Below are positions 10,147 through 19,971 of a stretch of 64,000 nucleotides of DNA, in pieces (within the stretch, counting starts at the first letter, position 1; every line of letters starts with the position of its first letter). The stretch is taken from NCBI GenBank assembly GCA_963786305.1, contig CAWAYL010000018.1, positions 1 to 64,000 of the forward strand. The letters run 5' to 3'. The DNA is from CAKZLS01 sp963786305 (lineage in GTDB: Bacteria > Pseudomonadota > Alphaproteobacteria > Rhodospirillales > Defluviicoccaceae). The position numbers were made by a program, and so were the translations under genes. Under the pieces are notes generated by a model that saw only the letters and a list, made by a program, of their open reading frames with translations, ran no database searches and was not told the origin of the DNA.

Positions 10147-11972
10147 CAGGCGGCGCGCATGGCCTTCTTGCGTTCGTGCTCCTTGAGGAACACCTTGCGG
10201 ATGCGGATGGATTTGGGCGTCACCTCCACCAGCTCGTCGTCGTTGATGAACTCCAGGGCGTATTCCAGCGTGGTCTGGATCGGCGGCACCAGAATGATGT
10301 TCTCGTCGCTGCCGGCGGCGCGGATGTTGGTCAGTTGCTTGCCCTTCAGCGGATTGACCACGAGATCGTTGTTGCGCGAATGGATGCCGACGATCATGCC
10401 CTCGTAGACCTCGGTGCCGTGCCCGACGAACATGCGGCCGCGATCCTGCAGATTGAACAGCGCATAGGCCAGAACCTTGCCGGTGGCCATGGAGACCAGC
10501 GCGCCGTTGCTCCGCTGGCCGAGATCGCCGGTGACCTTGGGACCGTACGCCTCGAAGGCGTGATACATCAGGCCCGAGCCCGAGGTGACGGTGAGAAATT
10601 CAGGGCGGAAGCCGATCAGGCTGCGGCTCGGGATGAGATAGTCGAGGCGCACCCGGCCGTTGCCGTCCGGCACCATGTCCTTCATCTCGCCGCGCCGCTC
10701 GCCAAGCCGCTCCATCACCGCGCCCTGGTGCGCCTGGTCGACGTCCACGGTCAGGGTTTCCCATGGTTCGCGCACCTCGCCGTCGATCACCCGGAGGATC
10801 ACCTCGGGGCGCGAGATGGCCAGCTCGTAGCCCTCGCGGCGCATGTTCTCGATCAGCACCGACAGATGCAGCTCGCCGCGGCCCGACACCTTGAACTTGT
10901 CCGGGTTCTCGGTGGGCTCGACGCGCAGCGCCACGTTGTGGATCAGTTCCTGGTCCAGCCGCTCGCGGAGATTGCGGCTGGTGACGTACTTGCCTTCCTT
11001 GCCGCCGAACGGCGAGTCGTTGACCTGGAAGGTCATGGTGATGGTGGGTTCGTCGACGATCAGGTTCGGGCGCGCTTCCACGGCGTCGGGATGGCACACC
11101 GTGTCGGAAATCTTCAAGCCCGTCGATGCCGGTGAAGGCGACGATGTCGCCGGCGCCCGCCTCCTCCATCTCGACCCGTTCGAGGCCGTGAAATCCGAGT
11201 ATCTGAAGGATGCGGCCGCGCCGCGTGCCGCCGCTGGCTTCGGCGACGGTGACCGGGGCGTTCTTGCGGATCTGGCCGCGTTGCACCCGGCCGATGCCGA
11301 TGACGCCGACATAGCTGGAGTAGTCGAGGGCGCTGACCTGAAGCTGGAACGGTCCGTCCGGATCCACGTCCGGCGCCGGCACCCGCTCGACGATGGTTTC
11401 GAACAACGCCGTCATGTCGCCGCTTCGCGCCTTGGAATCGGCGGACGCCCAGCCCTCGATGGCCGACGCGTAGATCACCGGAAAATCCAGTTGCTCGTCG
11501 GTGGCGCCGAGACGATCGAACAGATCGAAGGTCTGATCCACCACCCACTCGGGCCGGGCGGCGTCGCGATCCACCTTGTTGACCACGACGATGGGGCGAA
11601 GACCCTGCTCGAGGGCCTTGCGGGTGACGAAGCGTGGTCTGCGGCATGGGACCTTCCACCGCGTCCACCAGCAGCAGCACCGAAGTCCACCATGGACAGG
11701 CCGCGCTCCACCTCGCCGCCGAAATCGGCGTGGCCGGGCGTATCGACGATATTGATGTGCCAGTCGCGCCACTTGATGGCCGTGTTCTTGGACAGGATGG
11801 TGATGCCCCGTTCGCGTTCCATGTCGTTGGAGTCCATGATCCGCTCCACCGCCTCGCCGTGGGCGCTGAGGGTGCCGGACTGCCGCAGGAGCTGGTCGAC
11901 GAGCGTGGTCTTGCCATGGTCGACGTGCGCCACGATGGCGATGTTTCTGAGAGACGTGATGGTCTTGGGCAT
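10146..11972 (-). CDS. typA: GTP-binding ribosome factor BipA/TypA, frameshifted in this sequence
   Basis: Translational GTPase that acts in 50S assembly and stress adaptation. The first part (MPKTITSLRNIAIVAHVDHGKT) carries G1, then RGITI and DTPGHADFGGEVER; the second frame carries NKVDRD and the domain II stretch; the last frame runs from VCHPDAVEARP to the C-terminus RKVFLKEHERKKAMRAA. At least three indels interrupt it, two close together near 11640 and 11685 (around VLLLVDAVEGPMPQ) and one near 11115. Summed length is about 608 residues, normal for TypA. Conservation on both sides of each break is full, so sequence error is more likely than decay. Confidence 0.88.
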
Positions 11973-12083
11973 AGGGGCTTCGGTTCCAAATAGACTGTGC
12001 GGACATATGGGGGCAGCGGACGGATATACGCTACCTGTATTTGATGACAGAGTGATGAATGCGTCGCAAACAAACGCCGTCGG

Positions 12084-13977
12084 TCAGGACGCGTCCGCTT
12101 GCGCCTGATCCAGCGCTTCCTGGGAATGCATCCAGACCTGTTCGGCGCTCTCCAGGTTCTTTTCCACCTGGCCCAACCGCTGCCGGAGATCGATCAGTTT
12201 GCGGTTGTCGCCTTCGTATAACATAGGATCGGCCATCTTTTCCACCAGCCTGGCCTTTTCCGCTTCCAGTTTGGCGATACGGGTTTCGGCTTCGCCTAGT
12301 TTCTTCCGCAGCGGCGCCAGGGCGTTGCGCCGCTGCGCCGCCTCGCGGCGCTGCTGCTTTCTTTCCTGCGCGCTGGTTTCCGTGCCGGCCGGCTTTGGTC
12401 TTGCCGTTGGTGTTGTTGCCGCCATTCAGCAACAACTGACGGTAATCGTCCATGTCGCCGTCGTAAGGTTTGACGTCGCCGTTGTCCACCAGCCAAAACC
12501 GGTCGGTTGTCAGCTCGATGACGTGCGGATCGTGGCTGACGATGACCACGGCGCCCTGATAGGCGTTGATCGCCTGGATCAGCGCCTGGCGCAAGTCGAT
12601 GTCGAGGTGGTTGGCGGGCTCGTCGAGCAGCAGAATGTGGGGCTTGGCGCTGGTCATCAGCGCGAACAGCAGCCGCGCCTTCTCGCCGCCCGACAGGTTG
12701 GCGATCTGGGTATCGGCGCGCGCTTGCGCGAAGCCGAAGCGGCCCAGTTGCTTTCTCAGCACGACCGGCAGGTCGCGCGGCCGCCGCCGTCCCAGTTCGA
12801 CAAACGGCGTGGCTTCCATGTCCAACTCGTCGGCCTGGTGCTGGGCGAAGTATCCGACGCGCAGCTTGCCCGACTTGGTCACCGCGCCCGAAATGGGTTT
12901 CAGCCGGCCGGCCAGCAGCTTGATGAGCGTCGACTTGCCATTGCCGTTGGCGCCCAGCAGCGCGATCCGGTCATCGGCGTCCAGGCGCAGCGAGAGCTTG
13001 CTCAGCACCGGTTTGCCGTCGTAGCCCACGCAGACCGAGTCCATGCTGTAAAGCGGCGGCGGAAGCGGGTCGGGATCGGGAAAGTCGAAGGTGATACCGG
13101 CCTCGTCGTGATGCTCGGCGATGGGCTCCATGCGCTCCAACATGCGGATGCGCGATTGCGCCTGGCGGGCCTTGGTGGCCTTGTAGCGGAACCGGTCGAC
13201 GAACTTCTGGATCTGGGCGCGCTGGATCTCCTGTTTGACGCGCATCTTTTCGTTCTGCTCCAGGCGCTCGCGCCGGGTGCGCTCGAAGCGGTCGTAACCG
13301 CCGCGGTAGAGCGTCAGCTTGGAATGTTCCAGATGCAGGATCTCATCGACGGCCCGGTTCAGCAGATCGCGGTCGTGGCTGACCACGAAGACGGTGCCCG
13401 GATAGTGCTTGAGGTACCCCTCCAGCCACACCGTGGCTTCCAGATCGAGGTGGTTGGTGGGCTCGTCCAGCAGCAACAGATCGGGCTCGGTGAACAGCAG
13501 CGTCGCCAGCGCCACCCGCATGCGCCAGCCGCCTGAATACTCCTCGCAAGGCCGCTGCTGCGCCGCCTCGGAGAACCCCAGACCGGCGAGGATGCGGGCG
13601 GCGCGGGCCGGCGCGGTGTGGGCGTCCTTGTCCTGGAGTCGCAGATGAATGTCGGCGATCCTGTGGGGATCGGTGGCGGTATCCGCCTCCGCCGACAGGC
13701 TTGCCAATTCCGCGTCGGCGGCCAGGACCGTGTCGATCAGGCTGCGCGGTCCGCCGGGCGCTTCCTGTGTGGTGATCCCCACCCGCCAGCGCGCCGGCAT
13801 GTTGATGATGCCCTCGTCGACGTCGAGCTGACCGGCGATCAGGCGCAACAGCGTGGTCTTTCCGGTGCCGTTGCGCCCCACGAGGCCGACCCGGTGGCCG
13901 GTGTTGACGGACGCGTCCGCCTGATCCAGCAGCACCCGGGGGCCGATCCGGTATGTCAGTTTTTCAATGCTCAGCAT
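12084..13977 (-). CDS. ABC-F family ATPase (YheS/Uup-like), frameshifted near the 3' end
   Basis: Soluble twin-ATPase of the ABC-F class that acts on the ribosome rather than in transport. Domain 1: Walker A GRNGTGKTTLL, signature EYSGGWRMRVALA, Walker B LLLLDEPTNHLD. A charged linker with KEIQRAQIQKFV-like helices follows. Domain 2: GANGNGKSTLI, NLSGGEKARLL, ILLLDEPANHLD. The reading frame of the ATPase core runs past its true end; one indel near 12390 moves it to the frame ending at 12084, which gives a coiled-coil C-terminal domain (EAETRIAKLEAEKARLVEKM). Total about 630 residues. The start ATG is at 13977. Confidence 0.88.
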
Positions 13978-14025
13978 GCACGCTGATGTAGCATCCCGTG
14001 CGGCGTTGTCAAAAAAGTTCGTGGT

Positions 14026-14370
14026 TTAAAGCGCGCAGTGGACGCAGCGTTCGTTGGTGGGATCGATGGATAGGCGCTTCGCCGGGATCTCCTCGCCGCA
14101 TTCGCCGCAGTAGCCGTAGTCTCCGGCGGCGATGCGCTGAAGCGCCTCGTCGATCCGGAACAGCCGCCCCTGGCGGCGGGTCTCCACGGCCTGCGCCATG
14201 GCCTGCACCTGCAGCGCATCCATCCGCGACACCCGGCCGACGCTCTGCTGGTCCAATTCCACCGGCTTGCGGTCGTCGAGGGCGGACTCGCTGGCCGCCG
14301 CCAGTTCGTCACGTTCCCGCTCGAGGGTCTTCCTGATCTGTTCCAGGTCCATATCCGGACGATCGGTCAT
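14026..14370 (-). CDS. DksA/TraR-type C4 zinc finger protein
   Basis: Small (114 residues) member of the DksA/TraR family, which binds the RNA polymerase secondary channel or acts in related regulation. A charged N-terminal helix (EQIRKTLERERDELA) is followed by a long helical part and the zinc finger CGECGEEIPAKRL...ERCVHC at residues about 84-113. It is shorter than DksA and lacks the DxxDxA tip motif I would expect for full DksA, so it is a DksA-like protein of unknown target. Divergent from the deacetylase gene. Confidence 0.85.
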   Translation of the reverse strand: MTDRPDMDLEQIRKTLERERDELAAASESALDDRKPVELDQQSVGRVSRMDALQVQAMAQAVETRRQGRLFRIDEALQRIAAGDYGYCGECGEEIPAKRLSIDPTNERCVHCAL

Positions 14371-14471
14371 GGCCGTCCTCCGTTCTTGCGGCGACGGCGA
14401 GGGTTTTTCTTTCGCCGCTCACACCGGGGTGGGCAATCCATTATGGTATCACGGTCAACTGGAGAAACGCC

Positions 14472-15293
14472 ATGACCGCCGTCACACCGTTCCGCGTACG
14501 GTTTCCCGAAGGCCGGACCAAGGCTCTGTCCATGAGCTACGACGACGGCAGCGAGCACGACCGCCGGCTGGTGGCGCTGTTCAACGCCTACGGCATCCGG
14601 TCGAGTTTTCATCTCAATTCGGAAGCACTCGGCCAGGACTACAAGATCGGACGCGACGAAGCCGTGTCTCTCTACCGCGGCCACGAGATCGCCTGCCACG
14701 GTGCCACCCACGCCGATCTGACGCATCTGTCCGACGACGCCATCCGCCATGAGCTTGGTTGGGACAAGCACCTTCTGCAACAGCTCACCGGCGCGCCGGT
14801 GCGCGGTCTCGCCTATGCCTTCGGCACCCATGACGACAGGGTGGCGGGACTGGTGGCCGAGGCCGGTTTTGCTTACGCCAGGGGCATTCACGACATCTGG
14901 AACTTCGATCCGCCGGACGATCCGCTGCGAATGACCACCACCTGTCATCATGCGGGCGCCATGGACATGGGCCGCAAACTGCTGGAATCCGACGGGCCCG
15001 ATCCGCTGTGGATGCGGGTCTACGGCCACAGCTACGAACTCGACGGTTTCATGACCGGCGATCCCGGCAAGAACTGGGAATACATGGAAGCGTTCTGTCA
15101 GATGATGCACGCTCGGAGGTCCATCTGGTACGCGACCTTGATCGAGGTGACCGACTACCTCGCCGCCGCTCGCGCCCTCGAGGTCACCGGCGACGGCGCG
15201 GCCGTATCGAACCGCTCGGGCGTGTCCGTCTGGATCGACAAGGACGGCGCCGGCGTCGAAATTCCGGCCGGCCATACGTTGTATTTCTCTTGA
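14472..15293 (+). CDS. Polysaccharide deacetylase family protein
   Basis: NodB-like carbohydrate esterase, 273 residues, no signal peptide visible. The metal/catalytic motif is SYDDGSEHD (residues about 21-29, with the double Asp) and the His pair is CHGATH (about residues 77-82), both as in family 4 esterases. RGLAYAFGTHDD holds the later conserved region. The start ATG 14472 has GGAG 9 bases upstream. Substrate unknown; cytosolic NodB-like proteins of this type often act on small amides or sugars. It ends in a strong hairpin shared with the convergent repeat-protein gene. Confidence 0.85.
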   Translation: MTAVTPFRVRFPEGRTKALSMSYDDGSEHDRRLVALFNAYGIRSSFHLNSEALGQDYKIGRDEAVSLYRGHEIACHGATHADLTHLSDDAIRHELGWDKHLLQQLTGAPVRGLAYAFGTHDDRVAGLVAEAGFAYARGIHDIWNFDPPDDPLRMTTTCHHAGAMDMGRKLLESDGPDPLWMRVYGHSYELDGFMTGDPGKNWEYMEAFCQMMHARRSIWYATLIEVTDYLAAARALEVTGDGAAVSNRSGVSVWIDKDGAGVEIPAGHTLYFS

Positions 15294-15306
15294 GCAAACA
15301 GAGAAA

Positions 15307-15332
15307 GGGAGCGGCACCATGATGCCGCTCCC
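15307..15332. terminator. Hairpin between convergent genes
   Basis: Perfect 10-bp stem GGGAGCGGCA / TGCCGCTCCC with a 6-base loop, 14 bases after the deacetylase stop and about 50 before the stop of the convergent repeat-protein gene. No long T-run follows on either side. It probably stops transcription from both sides. Confidence 0.6.
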
Positions 15333-15383
15333 CGTCCCCAAGGCCACGTCTTCTATGGATGCCGGAGCATTATCCGGGTCGCG

Positions 15384-16944
15384 TCAGCCGACCATGGTGT
15401 CGAACTCGCCGCCGGCCAGGTCGTCCTCGAGCAGGTCGTTGAGGTATCTGGCAACGACATTGATGCTCTGATTGGCGTCTCCGTCCTCGTTCTCGAGGGT
15501 TTTGCCGTTGATCTGGAAGCCCAGATGATAGAGCTCGTCCATGACGGTGTTGATCGCCATTTTTCCGAAAAGCTTGGTCGTCCCGCCGTCACCCTGCACC
15601 AGGTGGAAGCCGGTCTCGGTTCCGTTGCCCTCGTCGTCGCCGTGGTGTTCCACCCAGTCATTATAGTGGTTCTGACGAATGTAGGCGTTCAGCTTACGCA
15701 TGTCGTTGCCGTCGAACGTGCGGTCGCTGCCCGTGCCCGTCCGCTCGATCGCCTCGACGATGATATGGTTGAGCGCATTGGCCGCGGCGGCCCCGCCATG
15801 GATATCGCTGATTGGGGTTTTCGCGTTGAGACCGCGATCGGCAAGAATGATGTCAACCAGATCGTCGAGGCCGGTGCCCGTGTCCCGGCTCACGTCCGGA
15901 AGCGCCGACCCGCCGCTCAGGCTGCCGTTGGCCAGGTCGTCGGCGAGGGCGTTGTTGAGGTATCGGGCAACCACATTGATGCTCTGGTTGGCGTCACCGT
16001 CCTCGTTGTAGAGGGTTTTGCCCTTGATCTGGAAACCGAGGTGGTAGGCCTCGTCCATGACGGTGGTGATGGCGTTCTTGCCATACAGTTTCGACGCCCC
16101 GCCATCGCCCTGGACCCGATGAAAGCCGGTTTCGGCATTGCCCTCGTCGTCGCCGTGAAACCGCACCCATTCGTTGAGATGATTGGCCCGGATGTATTCG
16201 TTGACCTCGCGCATATCGGTACCGTTCAACGAGCCGTCGTTGGCCACGCCGGTCTCTCGGATGCCGTCGACGATGATATGGTTCATGCCGTTGGCCGCCT
16301 CGGCGCCGGCTTGAACGTCCGCCTTGCTGATCAGGCCGTAGCCTATTCTCGTCGGCCAGGCGGGATCGTTGAGGATGATATCCACCCAGTCATCGAGGCC
16401 CGTGCCCGTAAGTTTGCCCGTGTTCGTCGCGCCGCCACCCGTGTTGCTGCCTGTTCCCCCGCTCAGGCTGCCATCGGCCAGGTCGTCGGCGAGGGCGTTG
16501 TTGAGGTATCGGGCAACCACATTGACGCTCTGGTTGGCGTCACCGTCCTCGTTGTATAGCGTTTTGCCCTTGATCTGGAAACCGAGGTGGTAGGTCTCGT
16601 CCATGACGGTGGTGATGGCGTTCTTGCCATACAGTTTCGACGCCCCGCCATCGCCCTGGACCCGATGAAAGCCGGTTTCGGTCATTGCCCGCGTCGTTGC
16701 CGTGATAACCGACCCATTCGTTGAGATGATTGGCCCGGATGTAGTCGTTGACCTCGCGCATATCGGTACCGTTCAACGAGCCGTCGTTGGCACACGCCGT
16801 TCCCTTGATGGCGTCGAGATGATATGGTTCAGCCGTTGGCCGCCAGGGCGCCCTCGACAATCTCGTCGCTCGGCGCCCCCGTGCTCAGGTTCGGATCGCT
16901 CAAAATGATATCGACCAGGGTGTCGAGGCCCGTCCCAGTGGTTG
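15384..16944 (-). repeat. Three tandem copies of a ~155-residue coding repeat
   Basis: Copies lie at about 16460-16944, 15910-16410 and 15384-15885. Each begins TGTGLDxLVDIIL and continues through MREVNxYIRANHLNEW, TETGFHxVQGDGG, GKTLxNEDGDANQS and VVARYLN. The first two copies are almost identical at base level over about 175 bases at an offset of 538, which points to a recent duplication. The third has diverged. Confidence 0.8.
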
Positions 16945-17610
16945 GCCGTATGAGCGCGGTCTCGGTGCCGAAAAAGACCCCGGCATCGACATCGATGTCG
17001 CCTGCGTCGAGCCGCGCGCCCTTGACGATCACGGTGCCGACGTCATCGCCGTCGTGCGCGCCATTGCCATTCTGATTGCTGTAGAACTTGAGAATGGTGT
17101 CGCCGTTCTGGTGGGATAAACTCTTGAGATTGACGGTATGGCCGTGGAACAGGAGGGTGTCTTCCCTCTCGTTGTAGTCCACGATGGTCTTCGTGCCGAT
17201 GCCTTGGGTTTCTACCCAATGGTCGTGCGAGTTGTTGTTTTCGCCGGCGACGCCGCCCGTGCCGGCGTTGTAATCCACGTAGCCAGAGTCCGGATCGCGG
17301 TGTTTTTCGAGAATTTCCGCCTTGGCGTCGATCAGCCAACGGATCTCGAACGTATCGCTGCCGGCACCGCCTATGAGCATGTCGCTGTCCGCAATAGGCT
17401 CGCCAGCGTTGATCAACGTTCCGTCCTGCGCCGCGACCGGCTCCCCACCCCAGGAGAAGCCTCGTACAAGGTCATCGTCGTCGCCGGCCCGGAGGACATC
17501 GTTGCGGGTCCCGAACTCGAGGATATCATTGCCCTGAAGGCCGAACAGTTGATCGTTGCCAGCACCGCCTACAGCATCTAGGAGTATTGCGAACCGATAG
17601 CTTTCCTCAT
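15384..17610 (-). CDS. RTX-type repeat protein with three ~155-residue domains, several frameshifts
   Basis: Large acidic protein, about 740 residues once frames are joined, of unknown function and probably secreted. The ATG at 17610 has GGAG at 5 bases, but one missing base just after it is needed to enter the frame that gives an RTX-like run (GGAGNDQLFGLQGNDIL, then MLIGGAGSDTFEIRW). A middle part (VDYNEREDTLLFHG, about residues 110-200) resembles the beta region of type I secreted proteins. Three copies of an unrecognised domain follow, ending EFDTMVG. Frames change near 17608, 16850 and 16685, with further indels around 16800. Either the sequence has errors here or the gene has decayed. 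The last residues match those of the neighbouring repeat gene. Confidence 0.6.
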
Positions 17611-18820
17611 TGTAACTCCGTGATTGGCCAATGGATTACCCTTCCTTGTATTGCGGAGGTGCCCTTGCGACGGCGCCCGCCGGTTTCGTGAAAACGTGCA
17701 TGACTGACTAAGGGGTCTGCGCAAGCTGACGCTGCGACCGTTGGCTTGGGGACCCAAACCACGGCCGCTCTTGCCGACCGCTATCCCATGGCGGCACTAA
17801 GCGGGTGAAATGAGGCTAAATTAAAGCAAAAATGCGGCAAAATTGGGATAATTTGCCATATTTGGCGTTTTTTTAAGTAAAATTGTGACGTTCCGCTTAG
17901 TTTATTATAGATACGGTTTCGATATGAAGTATTCTCTTTTTTTGTTACGCTGCCATAATTATTTTTATTGTTATTTTGCTTATGCAATATATACGCAGTA
18001 AACAGATAATTTTTTCGGAAGAGAGACTTGGACGGCTGAAGCTTGGATATCCGCGCATGCGCAGCATGGAGCGCCGAAGATTTGGAATTGCATGCTTGAG
18101 AGACAGTAAGGGGGTTTTGACGATTAGTGGGGTTGGGCCCAATGCGAGACGTGGTGCATCCGGTGGTCGATCAAACCGAATTGCAAGGCGCCTTCTCTCC
18201 CGCTCGCCCAGGGTGCCCATGTTCGCGCAGCGACGGCCTTGCGCCCGTTCTGATGGGCTCTTCGGGGGTTAGAGGAACGCGCAACCGGCGGCGCCGATCG
18301 GAAAAGGACAATCGCCGTCCGGGCCGCTTAGGGTGAATGGATCGGGGATCGGCTGTCAGCGCTGACGATGGGCGGGCTTGGCCGACAGGGCGCAGATCGA
18401 CCGTCCACTCGCCTCCATTTCGTGTGCCGCAAAGGACGACGCCGATTAGCCGCGGCGGATCGCTCTTCAGGCGTTCTCCTGGCGGTGTGGTGCGAATTGT
18501 CGGGCGGCGGAGTCGCCGAGGCACACGACGCGCCGCCGTTGAGACAGCCGACAGCAGAAGGGCCACTGCCGACCCCTCGGACCTCTCTGTGTGGATCTGG
18601 GGAAACGACGCCGGCATCGAGATCGCGGGGAAGCGTCCTATTGGATCTCAAACCGGATCACGGGGCGCCCAAACGAAAAGGAGGAGCGGCTCCATCGATA
18701 CCGCTCCTCCGCCGTTTTTTCGTCTACCAAGGATGGCGTATCATCATTGGCGTCGCGCTAGAGCACGGTGCGATCAGATCGGCCCGATTTGATCGCAGGG
18801 CCGTGCTGTAAACTATTGCT
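17611..18820. other. 1.2-kb gap with an AT-rich core and no convincing gene
   Basis: The stretch lies between the two repeat-protein genes. 17800-18010 is strikingly AT-rich with long A and T runs compared with the GC-rich surroundings; the rest is mixed. Open frames at 18171-18617, 17976-18272 and 18337-18792 have no recognisable domain, no good ribosome site and mutually overlap, so I do not call them. It probably holds the promoter of the RTX-type gene near its left end and a terminator at 18680-18710. Confidence 0.5.
18680..18710. terminator. Bidirectional-type terminator hairpin
   Basis: A 10-bp stem GGAGGAGCGG / CCGCTCCTCC with an 11-base loop. GCCGTTTTTT follows on the + side and CTTTTCG on the - side. 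It lies 110 bases beyond the stop of the reverse-strand repeat gene, so it can end that transcript. The stem core GGAGCGG is the same as in the hairpin at 15307-15332. Confidence 0.65.
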
Positions 18821-19941
18821 CTAGGCAACAACGGTGTCGAACTCTCCAGCGGCCATATCATCCTCAAGCAGGCCGTTAAGGTAATCGGCGACCACATTCA
18901 CGCTCTGGCCCTGATTTCCGTCTTCGTTTTCCAACATTTTTCCATTGAGCTCGAAACCCAGTTGGTAGACTTCTTCCGCGACGTGGCAAATGGCCTGGCG
19001 ACCCAATAGTTCGGAATCGTTCCCCCAGTTGCGCACCAAATGGAAACCGTTGGCCTGATCGTTGCCGTGAAGCTCACTCCACTCGTCAGCGTAATTGCCG
19101 TGAATGTAGCCTTGAAGCTCGCGGACGTCGTCGCCACTGAAATGGCCATCTTTTGCGACGCCTGTCGCGTTTATGGCTTCGATGATTTTGCCGTTCATCT
19201 CGGCGGCCGCGTTCGCCGCTGTTTGGATCTCGGCTTGGCTGAGCTGTCCATACCCAACCCTCACCTGCAAGCCTGCATCGGAGAGAATCCTGTCCGCCAG
19301 AACATCGAGTCCCGTGGCCGTGTCGGAGACGTCTTTGGTGTTGGTGTTCGTGCTGGTGCTGGTGTTGTGTTCGTGCTGGTGCTGGTGCTGGTGTTGGTGC
19401 TGGTGTTGCTCGGGGACGTCGCGGACGTCTTCGCGCTTCCATTCGCCAAACTGCCGTCGGCCAGATCACCGGCAAGGAGGTTGTTCATGTATTTGGCTAC
19501 GACGTTGATACTTTGATTGGCGTCGCCGTCTTCGTTCTCAAGCGTCTTGCCGTTGATGGTGAACCCAAGATGGTAAATTTCGTCGGCCACCGTATCGATC
19601 GCGTCCTTGCCATACAATTTCGACGCTCCGCCATCGCCCTGCACCCGATGGAAGCCCGTTTCGGTGTTGCCCTCGTCGTTGCCGTGAAACTTTAGAAACG
19701 CGTTGTATTCGTTGGTGCGAATGTACGAATTGAGCGGCCGCATGTCAGCGCCGTCGAGGACGCCATCCTTGGCAATGCCCGTCTCTTTGATGCCATCGAC
19801 GATGAGGTGATTTAATCCATCGGCCGCGGCAGCGCCAGCCTCGACGTCGGCCTTGGTGATCAAACCGTACTTTATTCTGGTCGGCCAAGCCGGATCGTTG
19901 AGCGTAATCTCCACCAGCTGGTCGAGCCCCGTGCCGGTGGT
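18821..19941 (-). repeat. Two further copies of the ~155-residue coding repeat
   Basis: Copies at about 19445-19941 and 18821-19325, separated by a Thr/Asn/Ser linker. Shared blocks are TGTGLDQLVEI or TATGLDVLAD, NGxxxEAIxxTGxAKDG, HGNDxxN, GFHxVxxxG and GKxLENEDGxxxQSxNVVAxYxN. They are clearly related to the three copies at 15384-16944 but more diverged. Confidence 0.8.
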
Positions 19942-19971
19942 TCCGCTGCCATTGCCTTGATATGTCGTCAT
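18821..19971 (-). CDS. Two-domain repeat protein, family unrecognised, one frameshift
   Basis: About 383 residues when the two frames are joined. Start ATG 19971 (MTTYQGNGSGTTGTGLDQ), no signal peptide. Domain one ends near 19445, then a linker of Thr-Asn/Ser pairs encoded by a hexamer array, then domain two in another frame (KDVSDTATGLDVLAD, MQVRVGYGQLSQAEI) to EFDTVVA at 18821. One missing C in the array near 19370 explains the shift. Absence of an N-terminal signal and the C-terminal EFDTVVA shared with the RTX-type neighbour suggest type I secretion, which is inference. I know no function for the domain. Acidic and rich in Asn, Asp and Gly. Confidence 0.65.
19336..19410. repeat. Hexamer-based microsatellite inside the repeat gene
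   Basis: On the coding strand units of ACCAGC and ACCAAC/ACGAAC alternate and encode a Ser-Thr-Asn-Thr linker between the two domains. One unit is a base short (ACACAACACC), which breaks the reading frame. Confidence 0.75.

Noticed and set aside
18171..18792. Open frames in the gap between repeat genes
   Set aside because: Overlapping frames on both strands, no ribosome site, no recognisable motif.
15384..19971. CRISPR array or tandem satellite
   Set aside because: The repeats are coding, about 500 bp each and diverged at base level except for two copies; no short repeat-spacer pattern exists anywhere in the window.
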